Positions 27,474 through 36,013 of a stretch of 36,013 bases of DNA are shown piece after piece. Origin of the DNA: Tritrichomonas foetus (lineage: Eukaryota > Parabasalia > Tritrichomonadida > Tritrichomonadidae). Each line of letters starts with the position of its first letter. Position 1 is the stretch's first letter. The stretch spans positions 1-36,013 of the forward strand of contig MLAK01001057.1 in NCBI GenBank assembly GCA_001839685.1, read 5' to 3'. The position numbers and the translations under genes were made by a program. The notes under the pieces are model-generated. The model saw nothing but the letters and a program-made list of their open reading frames with translations, did not search any database and had not been told where the DNA came from.

Positions 27474-27698
27474 TTAATACAAGAAATCGGAATAGTCTGA
27501 AAGCAGAAATTGTTCCGCTGTTCTTTCTTTGGTGCGGTAGTATGCTTCAGCATATCTGTAAACGAATTTATCGATTTTTGCTTTTTCTGCTGCTGTTAAA
27601 TGCTCGGTAGACAAATCAGTCACACATGTTCGGAAAGCTTTTGGAATCATAATATCAAGAAGAGCCTGTTCTTCAACTTTGCTATTTGAGTGTCCCAT
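27474..27698 (-). CDS. Small Tim (Tim8/9/10/13-like) protein lacking most cysteines
   Basis: 74 residues, the size of small Tim chaperones that carry hydrophobic precursors across the intermembrane space of mitochondria-type organelles. The core FRTCVTDLSTEHLT-x-x-EKAKIDKFVYRY matches the family hairpin. Normally there are two CX3C motifs; here the four positions are A21, C25, K41 and F45, so no disulfide hairpin can form. This agrees with trichomonad hydrogenosomes lacking the Mia40-Erv1 oxidation pathway, so the function would be hydrogenosomal protein import (inference). The chosen start gives MGHSNSK, which fits the N-myristoylation pattern (Gly2, Ser6, Lys7), unusual for this family and perhaps accidental. 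The reading frame extends 24 bases upstream without another ATG. Confidence 0.7.
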   Translation of the reverse strand: MGHSNSKVEEQALLDIMIPKAFRTCVTDLSTEHLTAAEKAKIDKFVYRYAEAYYRTKERTAEQFLLSDYSDFLY

Positions 27699-28103
27699 TT
27701 GATATGTCACTTTTCTACTCACAAGAAATAGTTAGAATTAAAAACGATTATTTTTCACTCAATTACATTGCATTTGAATGATCTGAGAAGGATTAATAGA
27801 AGTAATTGAATCTTATACTCTTTTCTAATATCTAATGTACATGAAAAAGTCAGATAAGGCATATCAATTTGGATACTTTTCTTATGAGAAGAATATCACA
27901 TTCGAATTGAGTTCAAACATAACAATCATAGTATACTTTCTCATACTGCTTATCTTATTCCAGGAAAGCATGTTTCTTTTTTATTAGTATCATTTACTCC
28001 CAAATGGAGAGTGAAAATAAGATGAATCAAAAATGCGCAATTGATTTTCTTCACCCTTATTCAAAAAGTTGAAAATGGAGAATTCAATTGCTATCAGATT
28101 TAA
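27699..28103. promoter_or_regulatory. Divergent intergenic region, small Tim-like / TBC gene
   Basis: 405 AT-rich bases between divergent ATGs. Neither start has a strict TCA-pyrimidine-T/A site close by; TATCAGATTT lies just before the TBC ATG. No gene was seen. Confidence 0.4.
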
Positions 28104-29873
28104 ATGTTTCGAGACAAAAGTAAAAAGGAAGAAGTAGAAACGCAAACATTGGTTGCCTTCGTGGAACCAGTTGCAGACCAAGCACGCCATGCCGTTGTTG
28201 GCGCGCTTTATCTTTCCAAAACATCCAATCGCTTCTTTTTACGATTCATGGCTTACAAAAACGGAAAATCACAATGCATCGATTCAATTTTTCAGTCATC
28301 AGAAGGTATCCAGCCAGACGGATTTTCAAAAGGGGCAAATTTCGAAATCGATTGCCGAAATATTGACCACTTTCTTTTAGAAGATACGCCAAAAGGAGTT
28401 TTACTCACAATATCATGCCACGAAGTAGCTGAACGTCGAAAATTCCAATTTAAGCACATATTCAATCAATTGACCGAATTTATTTTCCAGATATTTTTGA
28501 ATGGAATTGCTGTCCCATCGTTTATTCCAGATCACAAATGTTGCCTTCAATTCTATCCAGAATGTAATCCGAACCAGTTCATCCATAATTCGATCAATTT
28601 GCAGCCAACGCGCAGAATTTTCGAAACCTTTGAAGAATTCTGGAAAGAATTGGTTTCTTTCTCTGAATCGTTCATTAAATTGCTCTTCAAGCGTAATGCA
28701 TTAGATCGAAACGATAGATATCCATTAACTGCCGCTGCGGCTGCAGACCTTCAAATTTTTATGGACAGCATTAAAGAGTACCTCAACAGCTCACCATCCT
28801 TAACTCCTGTCACCCTTGCTGAGTTTCCAACTTTGTTCGACTCTGACGGAAAAATGAAGGATCCTGCCTCCTTCAAGGAGAGGGCCTTTTATTGCGGTAT
28901 TGAAGAAGCAGCACTTCCAGATGCCCTTCCTTTCCTCTTTTTCTTGTACGCCCCGGATTCAACATCACTTTCGAGAAAAGAGCAAGATGAACGTTTAACG
29001 AAAGATTTCAATACAATTCGTAGTCAAGTAGAATTAATTAAAATGCATCAATTAAAACATCATCGAAAATTAAAAGAAAGCTCATTCGATGTTATCCATA
29101 ATGATGCACTTCGTACAGACCGTGATGGAACTCATTTGGCATTCAAACATGAATTCAAAACAGGAATGAACATGCTTGTTATTCTTTTGAAGGTTTATTG
29201 CCTATTTAATCAAAATATTGGTTATGTTCAAGGTATGAATGATCTTTTTGTACCAATCATGCTGACATATCTACCAAAATGGGATGAAGAAACTGGCGAT
29301 CCAATTGATGATAATGGAAAAGTCGTTGATCATGAACAATATCTACCTAAGCTTTTCTGGATTTATGATGCAATGATGCGAAATGTAAATCATGATGTAT
29401 TTTTAACATCGTTTACAAGCCATTCGGTCGAAATTGCTGCAAAGGTTATGAAAATTTTGAATAAAGTGGCACCACTTGTTGTTGTTTGGATGAAAAGAAA
29501 GAAATTGGCCAATTTACTCTTCATGTATCATGATTTCATCTATCTTTATAAAAGATCATTCAGCAACGTATGGGACATTTGGCTGCAATTTCATTGTTCA
29601 CCAGATCCAACACATTGGATAGTTTATTTTGTTGCTGCAATTGTACTTAAAACGTTTCCACTGTTTTCTACTTTACCTGATGTACCACCTGATCAGTGGC
29701 TTCCAAAGATGATGGATTCTTTCCCTGCACAGCTGCAGACATTAGACATCCGCGAGCTTGGAAGACTCGCTCTTTGGTTCTGTGAGAACTATCCAATCAA
29801 GGATGAAGTTTCAAATGAAGAAAAAGAAGAATTCAAATCAGAGTTCTTTGACATTGACTGGTTAAAGAAATGA
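28104..29873 (+). CDS. TBC-domain Rab GTPase-activating protein (TBC1D15/Gyp7-like)
   Basis: 589 residues. It stimulates GTP hydrolysis by Rab proteins and so turns off steps of vesicle traffic. Residues about 20-140 form a PH-like N-terminal region (RFFLRFMAYKNGK ... LLTISCHEV) similar to the Rab-binding part of TBC1D15 and Gyp7. The TBC domain covers about 270-560. Both catalytic fingers are present: IxxDxxR with D334 and R337 (VIHNDALR), and YxQGM with Q376 (GYVQGMNDL). The domain should therefore be active. Other family blocks are LPKLFWIYDAMM, LLFMYHDFIYLYKRSF and VWDIWLQFH. The Rab substrate cannot be predicted; Rab7 would be the analogy. The ATG at 28104 has no earlier in-frame competitor of note. 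Confidence 0.9.
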   Translation: MFRDKSKKEEVETQTLVAFVEPVADQARHAVVGALYLSKTSNRFFLRFMAYKNGKSQCIDSIFQSSEGIQPDGFSKGANFEIDCRNIDHFLLEDTPKGVLLTISCHEVAERRKFQFKHIFNQLTEFIFQIFLNGIAVPSFIPDHKCCLQFYPECNPNQFIHNSINLQPTRRIFETFEEFWKELVSFSESFIKLLFKRNALDRNDRYPLTAAAAADLQIFMDSIKEYLNSSPSLTPVTLAEFPTLFDSDGKMKDPASFKERAFYCGIEEAALPDALPFLFFLYAPDSTSLSRKEQDERLTKDFNTIRSQVELIKMHQLKHHRKLKESSFDVIHNDALRTDRDGTHLAFKHEFKTGMNMLVILLKVYCLFNQNIGYVQGMNDLFVPIMLTYLPKWDEETGDPIDDNGKVVDHEQYLPKLFWIYDAMMRNVNHDVFLTSFTSHSVEIAAKVMKILNKVAPLVVVWMKRKKLANLLFMYHDFIYLYKRSFSNVWDIWLQFHCSPDPTHWIVYFVAAIVLKTFPLFSTLPDVPPDQWLPKMMDSFPAQLQTLDIRELGRLALWFCENYPIKDEVSNEEKEEFKSEFFDIDWLKK

Positions 29874-31108
29874 AAAGAAGTTTAACAGTGAATGTATATT
29901 TGATATTATTAGTAAATACTTACGATTCCCTATTTCTCAGTTCTTTTTAATTTCAAGTTTCTTTTTAATTTCATTCATATCATCTTTATGAGCAGTCTGC
30001 TCAAGATATAGAAATGAAAATCAAATAGACAAAATTATTGGTAGATAAAATGTAGTTACAACACAAAATACAGCTTTTATTAATTGGCTACATGTTGTAA
30101 AAATGAGATCTATAATATTATTATAGTAGGAAATTAATAGGAGTTCAATTTCGAAAGCAATCTTTGTTTTAATGTGATTGAGAGTTAATCATTAGTATGA
30201 ATTTTGTATAGAATCATGATGTTGAATTGTGGTACCAAACAACGAATGTAAAATTCGTCCATTTTATGATTTACAAAACATGTAGAATTCAATTTTTCTC
30301 TGATAGTAAATTCGTATTGATAAAAATAAAAGAGAAGTAAGTAAATGTTAGTTCTGTGAACGAATTCACATGAACCAATTGCCACATTTTTGGTATTTTA
30401 TTTAATGAGTTACGAACATTTTTATAATTTTAATTAAGATATCACTCGACATATGGGGAATCATATACTTATTTCGATTATTTGGTGAGATTAGACATTT
30501 TAAATCGAAGCTTGAAAATGGAGATATGTTAATAATGAAAAATATATTAGTATGACAATGAGATATCCATTTCTCAGGTAGTCATTCATTTGCCGGAAGA
30601 TATAGAATATATTTTTTTTGGAATTTTTTTTGCACAGACAGTATAACCATCAGATTTTCCAACAATCATAATCATTATATGAAGGAGGGTGACAATTGAT
30701 ATTAATAGGAATCATTATTTAGTGGAACAATTGAATGAAATTATCAAATTCAACGTGTCTAAACATTGAATACTTGATTTTTGGTTTACTGTTATTGCCA
30801 ATCATTTAGAAAAATCAACTTGCTAAAATAACAGTGAAATGTTTTTTGTTTGTTTAATTTTATAGATACAAACTATAAAATGGTAACATCAAAAATACAT
30901 TTTTCAAAAATAGTAGAATCAATAAATGTTCATAAAAAGGTTAATTTTGACATATCTTTTGTGAAAAATGAAATACAATTGCATCGAAAAGATTTCTCTT
31001 GATGTTGAACACTTTCCACAATCCCAAAAACAAAACATACCAAAGAAAAAAAATAAGAACCTAAAAATTAAATGATTTGTTTTTTTTTAGAAAATTCAAC
31101 ATCTTTGC
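29874..31108. other. Long intergenic region between convergent genes
   Basis: 1235 AT-rich bases between the TBC gene (+) and the 239-residue gene (-), both ending toward it. No ORF above about 65 codons and none with an ATG and recognisable content. A small stem (ACTGTTATT at 30788-30796 with AATAACAGT at 30827-30835) can form, too weak to call a terminator. No tRNA box B or rRNA segment was seen. Confidence 0.45.
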
Positions 31109-31828
31109 TCAGAGCTGTAAGATGTCTTGAGGTAATCCCTGAAAATAGGGCTCCAAAAAATTCCAGTTTTCATGAAACCACGCAATACAAAGTACTTTAT
31201 TTCGCTTTTCGCTTCTACTTAACTTAATGCCAGCATCAGCCGGAAAATGACTCACTAGGATTTCCAAAAGTTTTCTTAGACCGGAGAATTTTGGCAGAGA
31301 ACCAAACTTTCCAATGATTGCTATCGTTGATTGCCAATGTTTGATTTCGTTCTCGGTTCCATATCCCCAATGATTTTTGATTCTTTCGTGCTCCTTTCCT
31401 TTCTTGTAAATGAGCTGGCGAGATGACTTTGGTTGGTTTTTTTGCGGCGGTGACTTTTTTCGCGGTTTGGCTGCAAAACCTGGAGATTTATTGGAGCCCT
31501 CAAATTCATGCGTATTATCGACATATTCTTCAAATTCACCTTTCCAACTTGTGAAGTTTTCGGTGTCGAAGAAATTGGAGGCGTCATTGGCGTTTTCATT
31601 TTGGATCGCCTTTTGAGGTGGTGTAAAGCTATTAACTTGTTTACAGTTTAGAATATCGCATAAACAAGATTGTGAACATGAGTTGTTGCTGGTGTCGTTT
31701 CTTGCGTCGAACGGTGATGAAATTGGATACTCAAGAATATAAGGGTAACAATCATTATCAAAGAACTGATCATCAAGTTGGAGTTCAGAAAATTCATTTT
31801 GTTGCTCAGAATCGTAAATATAAGTCAT
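31109..31828 (-). CDS. Hypothetical protein with basic linker and conserved-looking C-terminal domain
   Basis: 239 residues from the ATG at 31826-31828; the frame is open 45 bases further but without ATG. I do not recognise the family. The first ~100 residues are acidic and Asn/Ser-rich. A basic Pro/Lys-rich segment follows (KPRKKSPPQKNQPKSSRQL, about 120-140), nuclear-localisation-like. The C-terminal ~90 residues look folded: HWGYGTENEIKHWQSTI, FSGLRKLLEILVSHFP, and a Trp-rich final helix (CIAWFHENWNFLEPYF). Acidic region plus basic segment plus small helical domain is what many nuclear regulatory proteins look like, so a DNA- or chromatin-associated role is possible but unproven. Confidence 0.65.
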   Translation of the reverse strand: MTYIYDSEQQNEFSELQLDDQFFDNDCYPYILEYPISSPFDARNDTSNNSCSQSCLCDILNCKQVNSFTPPQKAIQNENANDASNFFDTENFTSWKGEFEEYVDNTHEFEGSNKSPGFAAKPRKKSPPQKNQPKSSRQLIYKKGKEHERIKNHWGYGTENEIKHWQSTIAIIGKFGSLPKFSGLRKLLEILVSHFPADAGIKLSRSEKRNKVLCIAWFHENWNFLEPYFQGLPQDILQL

Positions 31829-32372
31829 GAAAGTCTCGAGGTGGATGAAGCAATTTAAATAATTATGTGGCAAAATTTGTTTGAATGAAAATCACATAAA
31901 ATAACCCTTTCAATCCTAAGATTTTGATATACCTGTCTGCAGACAATTTTTCGATAATAGAAAAAAATAATCACTCAATACAAAAATTGAATTAATGAAA
32001 TTTGTGATAAAAGAATTTCAATAGAAGTCGATGACACACAACGTATTTGATACGTCACTTTCAATTGGTATAACATCAAATTTCTAAATTCATTCAAATT
32101 CCTGAACGATTTTTTTATGAAATGTTATTTAACAGTACCAATCAATTTCCATGATGAACAGCTTCCTTCTCGAGCTTAGACTATTTATTTCGATGGTGCA
32201 CCACCACCTCATTTGGAATAATTTCTGAGAATGAGCCGAGGAAAAATAAAGCTTTTAGTTTCTATCTCCGAAAATGGGATAATAAAATCATGAATATTTT
32301 AATGAAAATATAGAGAAAAATGGAAAGAGATTTAATTAATTTGTACATTTACTGAAAGTCATGAGAATTCCT
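31829..32372. other. Intergenic, tandem genes
   Basis: 544 AT-rich bases between the 239-residue gene and the 3' end of Hsp90, both minus strand. Initiator-like TTCATCC lies close upstream of the ATG at 31828. Nothing else was recognised. Confidence 0.4.
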
Positions 32373-34505
32373 TTAATCAACATCATCGAATTTCTGGAGG
32401 TCGGCTGTATCGGCTGAAGCGCTAGCGTCAGCGGCTGGTGTTGGTTCGACGATTGGTGGGAGTTCTTCAAGTTGGTCAGCAACATCGAGAGCGACGGCAA
32501 CCATTCTGTTGATGCGGCTTGAGAATCCGGCTGGGTTGACAAGTGTGAAACCAGATGAAAGGAGGGCTGTATCCCAAAGCATTGAGAGCATATCTTTGGC
32601 TGTCTTGTCGTTTTCGTCAGTTTCGAGTTGGTTGGAAAGCTTGACGATAACTGGGTGCTTGCAGTTGATTTCGAGTGTCTTCTTTGGTTGCATGTATGAT
32701 GACATTGTTGTATCACGGAGAGCTTGAGCGTTCATCAAACGTTGGAAGTTAGCTGTCCAGCCATATTCGCCAGTAACGATGACACATGGTGTGACAACGA
32801 GTCTCTTTGAAACGATGACCTTTTCGCAGTCAGCGCCAAGGATATCCTTGATCTTCTTGCATGTTGGTTCGAACTTGGTCTTGAGTTCTTCGAATTCTGT
32901 CTTTTCTTCTTCAGTTTCGTCGATTTCGCAGTTTTCTTTTGTGATGCAGATGAGTTTGTGGTCGGAGTAGTCCTTGAGTTGTTGGAAGCAGTATTCATCG
33001 ATTGGGTCGACGAGGAAGAGAACTTCGATTCCCTTTTGGCGGAAGTATTCGAGCATTGGTGAGTTCATGACGGCTTCTTTGCTTTCGCCTGAGATCCAGT
33101 AGATACCCTTTTGGTTCTCCTTCATCCTCTCAACATATTCGTCGAGTGATGTGAGTTCTTCTGGGGATTGTGTGGAGTTGAAGCGGAGGAGCTTGGCAAG
33201 CTTTGGACGGTTTGTGGAATCTTCGTGGATACCAAGCTTGATGTTCTTTGAGAATTGTTCATAGAAGATCTTGAAGTCATCCTTCTTTTCAGCGATTTCG
33301 TTGAAGAGTTCGAGGGCACGCTTGACGATGTTCTTCTTGATGAGCTTGATGATACGGTTCTGTTGGAGGGTTTCACGGGAGATGTTGAGTGGAAGATCGT
33401 CTGAGTCAACGATACCCTTGAGGAAGTTGAGCCATTCTGGGATGAGGTCTTCGCAGTTGTCCATAACGAAAACACGGCGGACGTAGAGCTTGATGTTGTT
33501 CAACTTCTTCTTTGGTTCGAAGAGGTCATATGGAGCGCGGCGTGGGACGAAGAGGAGAACTGTGAAGTTGACATCACCTTCTGTGCGGAAGTGCTTGACG
33601 GCAAGGTGCTTCTCCCAGTCGTTTGAGATTGACTTGTAGAAGTCGGCGTATTCGTCTTCAGTGATTTCTGATGGTTGACGAAGCCAGAGTGGCTTTTGCT
33701 TGTTGATGACTTCCCACTCGTGTTCGATTCTTGTGATCTTCTTCTTCTTCTTCTCGTCCTTCTTTTCATCCTCGTCCTTGACTTCTTCGATTTTGTCTTC
33801 GCCTTCTTCTTCGACCTTCTTTTCGCCTTCGTCTTCATCGTCTGTGACTTCTTCTTCCTTTGTCTTTTCTTCGTAGAGGGAGATTGGATATCCGATGAAT
33901 TCGGAGTGCTTCTTGATGAGGTCCTTGAGGCGCTTCTCTTCGAGGAATTCTGTCATATCTTCCTTGAGGTAGAGATCGATACGTGTACCGCGGATGAGAT
34001 CTTCGCCGGTTGTGTCACGGCGGATTGTGAAGTTTTGGCCGGCTTCGGATTCCCAGATGTATTGATCGTCGTCTGGGTGGTGGGATGTGACGGCGACTTT
34101 GTCAGCGACAAGGAAGGCTGAGAAGAAACCGACACCGAATTGACCAATGAGGGAAAGATCAGCTCCTTCTTCGATGGCTTGCATGAATTGACGAGTTCCT
34201 GAACGTGCGATTGTACCAAGGTTGTTGATGAGGTGGGACTTGGTCATACCGATACCAGAATCGATGATAGACAAAACTTTGTTTTCCTTGTCTGGGAGGA
34301 TCTTGATGAAAAGTTCTTTTTGTTCACCGAGGCGTTCTGGGTTCTTGAGGGATTCATAACGGATCTTGTCGCAAGCATCGGATGCGTTGGAAATCAATTC
34401 ACGGAGGAAGATTTCCTTGTTTGTGTAGAAAGCATTGATGATAAGGCTCATCAATTGGTTGATTTCGGCCTGGAATTCAAAGTTTTCAACTTCTTCACCG
34501 CTCAT
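32373..34505 (-). CDS. HSP90: Cytosolic heat shock protein 90
   Basis: 710 residues, normal for the cytosolic ATP-dependent chaperone dimer. N-terminal GHKL ATPase: [21 protein letters not shown] with the catalytic Glu and Mg-binding Asn, IDSGIGM with the nucleotide-binding Asp, and [12 protein letters not shown] highly charged linker (about 215-265, Glu/Lys/Asp repeats) is typical of cytosolic Hsp90. The middle domain has the [12 protein letters not shown] loop with the ATP-contacting Arg, and [16 protein letters not shown] leads to the C-terminal dimerisation domain. No ER or organelle targeting signal is present. The last residues are KFDDVD rather than the MEEVD that docks TPR co-chaperones; the preceding Ala-rich tail is unusual. 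The stop overlaps TAAA. Codons are strongly biased toward C/G endings, so long spurious ORFs appear on the other strand. Initiator TCACTTTT lies just upstream of the ATG. Confidence 0.97.
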   Translation of the reverse strand: MSGEEVENFEFQAEINQLMSLIINAFYTNKEIFLRELISNASDACDKIRYESLKNPERLGEQKELFIKILPDKENKVLSIIDSGIGMTKSHLINNLGTIARSGTRQFMQAIEEGADLSLIGQFGVGFFSAFLVADKVAVTSHHPDDDQYIWESEAGQNFTIRRDTTGEDLIRGTRIDLYLKEDMTEFLEEKRLKDLIKKHSEFIGYPISLYEEKTKEEEVTDDEDEGEKKVEEEGEDKIEEVKDEDEKKDEKKKKKITRIEHEWEVINKQKPLWLRQPSEITEDEYADFYKSISNDWEKHLAVKHFRTEGDVNFTVLLFVPRRAPYDLFEPKKKLNNIKLYVRRVFVMDNCEDLIPEWLNFLKGIVDSDDLPLNISRETLQQNRIIKLIKKNIVKRALELFNEIAEKKDDFKIFYEQFSKNIKLGIHEDSTNRPKLAKLLRFNSTQSPEELTSLDEYVERMKENQKGIYWISGESKEAVMNSPMLEYFRQKGIEVLFLVDPIDEYCFQQLKDYSDHKLICITKENCEIDETEEEKTEFEELKTKFEPTCKKIKDILGADCEKVIVSKRLVVTPCVIVTGEYGWTANFQRLMNAQALRDTTMSSYMQPKKTLEINCKHPVIVKLSNQLETDENDKTAKDMLSMLWDTALLSSGFTLVNPAGFSSRINRMVAVALDVADQLEELPPIVEPTPAADASASADTADLQKFDDVD

Positions 34506-35231
34506 TAGTTATAAAAGTGATATGAAAGCCCAGCCACTTAGGATTTCATGACATTTAATTCAAATTCAGTGTTCGGCCACTTATAGATAAATAGTCGAAC
34601 AATTAAAATTCAATGTATGGAACATTTAATAATAGAAACCGATCAGGCCCCTAACAAAAAGTTTCGTTCAGAAAAAATAAACATCAATGACCTTTTAAAG
34701 AAAACTGTCTCACATTCAAAATTGTATAGTTAGAAATATTCACTTTTTATGGCAAATGCGAAATTGTCGGAAAAAACCTAAAAAGATAAAAATAAAAAAA
34801 TAATCTGAATCTCAAAAAAATATTATTTATATATTTGGGAAGAGACAAATTCTAATTATTCATTTGAAACAGTGTCTCATTTTCAACTATTATCCAATCA
34901 TCATATGATTTCTTAACATTTTCTTGATTAATTAATTTAATATTAATCACTATCTATATAATTTTTGATGACATTACTTGAATGACACTATGAGTTTGTA
35001 TGAGAATCTCATTTTGATTGGTCTTCGTCTGTTGTGAGAGGGATATCTTCTTGTCTAAAGCATGTATTAATATGAATTATTCATTAATATTATTAATTAT
35101 TCTATACCAATATCATCACGAAATGTTGAGATATCTATACAATAAGGTTTATACTTTTGGGATATTTATAATGAAAAATGATAAAGCTTATTAATAATTT
35201 AAATTCACGGTTTAATGATGAAAAAAATTAA
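34506..35231. other. Intergenic region, possible end of the ankyrin gene
   Basis: 726 AT-rich bases. The right part lies downstream of the ankyrin array (minus strand). A minus-strand open stretch ending at a TGA at 35009-35011 reads QEDIPLTTDEDQSK and could be a C-terminal tail, if joined to the array across a GTATGA ... TTTAG interval (35237 to 35055). Frames do not fit that joint cleanly, so it is not called. The left part holds the Hsp90 promoter. Confidence 0.35.
34513..34520 (-). promoter_or_regulatory. Initiator of the HSP90 gene
   Basis: TCACTTTT on the minus strand, with +1 A at 34518, 13 bases before the ATG at 34505. It is the same octamer as before XRN1. Confidence 0.65.
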
Positions 35232-35296
35232 TCATACCGAATCTAGTAATTGAACAATGTCATTAAAATCATGATAATCGGCAGCCATTCGTGGTG

Positions 35297-35931
35297 TAGC
35301 TTGAATAAATTTTCTAAATTTCATTTGAAATCTTGAAAAAAATAATGAATTGAGAATTACAAATTTTATCTTTCGAATTAATGTCAATATTAGGTTGTTT
35401 TAATAAAAGCTCAACAATGTTAGAATAGCCTTTTCGACATGCATAAAAAAGGGGAGTTCTTTGAAGATAAACGAAAAATTCCATATCAATGTTCAAATAA
35501 TTATGAAAGGGAAATCTTGAATTTTATTTTTAATATTCACATCAATTCGGGGGTTATTTAATAATAGTTTGACAATATCATAATTACCTTGTGAACATGC
35601 AAAATGAATTGGTGCTCTTTAAATCAAAAAGAAAGATTCCATTTGAATGAAAAAAGTAACTATGAATAATATGTAAAAATATCATTGATAACATTAACAT
35701 CAATATTTGGTTGAATCAATAAAAATGAGACAATGTCTGGTCGTTCATTTGCGCATGCATAATGAAGTGATGTCCAATGAATGGAGCCGATGGATTTTAT
35801 TTTAATTGTGACATTAATAATAAATAATAGATGGAAATTTTATTCGTGAAGTTGACATCAATATTGGTTTGCTTGAATAAAAACTCAGCAATTTTCAGAT
35901 GACCTTCAGAACATGCACAGTGAAATGGTGT
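35297..35931 (-). repeat. Tandem repeat, period 158 bp (ankyrin unit plus linker)
   Basis: Unit starts are spaced 158, 158, 158 and 160 bases. Each period has about 81 bases of conserved ankyrin code and 77 (last: 79) bases to the next TP codon, of which about 56-59 exceed a normal repeat. Units are clearly diverged in sequence, yet the first three lengths are exactly equal. In units B and C the linker carries ATGGAAT at the same offset, 50 bases after the DVN codons, and the linkers after B, C, D and before A end in A-rich TTCAAG-like sequence before the next unit. Confidence 0.8.
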
Positions 35932-35950
35932 TACTTGAATGAATATTATA

Positions 35951-36013
35951 TAGTTAGTATTATTAAGAAGTGTTTTTGGTACCTCCTGAAAATAATAAAA
36001 CTTTTTGAAATCC
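35951..36013 (-). repeat. Dispersed repeat, copy 2
   Basis: This is the partner of 11538-11601: identical over 27 bases at its right end and about 85-90 percent identical over the remainder by eye. It lies directly before ankyrin unit A and runs to the window edge, so its full length is unknown. Confidence 0.75.

Larger units (their letters stand above)
35232..36013 (-). pseudogene. Ankyrin-repeat gene with interrupted repeats, partial at window edge
   Basis: Five ankyrin units on the minus strand, called A to E, begin at 35931, 35773, 35615, 35457 and 35297. Each of A-D encodes 27 clean residues from the TP-type start to the DVN/DIN end, for example RTPLFYACRKGYSNIVELLL (D) and APIHFACSQGNYDIVKLLL (C). 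Between units lie linkers that shift the frame and contain a stop codon (TAA, TAG, TGA, TAG in A-D). Unit E is shortened (ATPRMAADYHDFNDIVQLLD) and ends at TGA, 35232-35234. As plain DNA no long ORF exists, so it is either a pseudogene or a gene needing removal of the linkers. The linkers have no shared GT ... AG at their edges. The upstream part is beyond the window. Ankyrin proteins are an expanded family in trichomonads. Confidence 0.7.

Noticed and set aside
30788..30835. Inverted repeat that could form a small hairpin
   Set aside because: Nine base pairs with a 30-base loop in AT-rich DNA is expected by chance, and it is far from either gene end.
33675..34121. Long plus-strand open frames inside the Hsp90 region
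   Set aside because: They are mirror frames produced by the biased codons and charged repeats of Hsp90; their composition (runs of Leu, Phe, Val) matches no protein.
35009..35237. Possible intron GTATGA ... TTTAG joining the ankyrin array to a tail exon
   Set aside because: The donor is one base off the trichomonad consensus, the acceptor lacks the ACTAACACACAG motif, and the frame after joining is not the one that gives the acidic tail.
1..36013. tRNA, rRNA, CRISPR arrays, prokaryotic operons
   Set aside because: No B-box-like GGTTCGANTCC in an intergenic position, no rRNA-like segment and no short regular repeat-spacer arrays were seen. Gene content is eukaryotic.

Overview
The window looks like a protist nuclear genome, most likely a parabasalid (trichomonad), possibly Tritrichomonas-like. 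The DNA is strongly AT-rich. Every recognisable gene is a single uninterrupted ATG-started exon, including those for Xrn1, Hsp90, karyopherins, 14-3-3 and ribosomal proteins. Many genes have a trichomonad-type initiator (TCA followed by pyrimidine and T/A) only about 5 to 26 bases before the ATG, and several end in TAAA. A small-Tim-like protein has lost three of its four family cysteines, as expected in a lineage with hydrogenosomes and no Mia40 relay. Species-level identity is inference.

Layout. 35-2023 (-): Sfi1-like IQ protein. 2369-5410 (+): Xrn1 5'-3' exoribonuclease. 5826-6074 (+): ribosomal protein eL37. 6385-8877 (-): importin-beta-like protein, divergent from 9004-10200 (+), a PPIL2-type U-box/cyclophilin protein. 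10201-11859: gene-poor, with one copy of a dispersed repeat. 11860-13248 (-): helical-repeat protein. 13646-14389 (-): 14-3-3. 15029-15250 (-) and 15353-15610 (+): two small divergent genes. 15931-16674 (-): YwqG/DUF1963-type protein. 16957-19479 (-): RCC1-like propeller with six SH3-like repeats. 19626-21065 (+): a second helical-repeat protein that looks paralogous to 11860-13248. 21237-23957 (-): karyopherin of the importin-11/exportin type. 24790-26180 (+): decayed ankyrin-repeat gene. 26566-27015 (-): ribosomal protein eS19. 27474-27698 (-): small Tim-like protein. 28104-29873 (+): TBC-domain Rab GAP. 31109-31828 (-): unrecognised protein. 32373-34505 (-): cytosolic Hsp90. 35232-36013 (-): another ankyrin-repeat array, running off the window.

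The housekeeping genes cover mRNA decay, translation, nuclear transport, splicing, phospho-signalling, membrane traffic, organelle import and protein folding. They are independent single genes on both strands; nothing suggests operons or a shared pathway. The most unusual structure is the right-hand ankyrin array. Its repeats recur every 158, 158, 158 and 160 bp. Each stop-free ankyrin unit is separated by a non-multiple-of-three linker carrying a stop codon, and the linkers resemble those of the decayed array near 25 kb. Other points worth attention are a 14-3-3 protein with both ligand-contacting Asn replaced by His, an apparently inactive cyclophilin domain in PPIL2, an Hsp90 that does not end in MEEVD, and the new-looking RCC1 plus six-repeat architecture.
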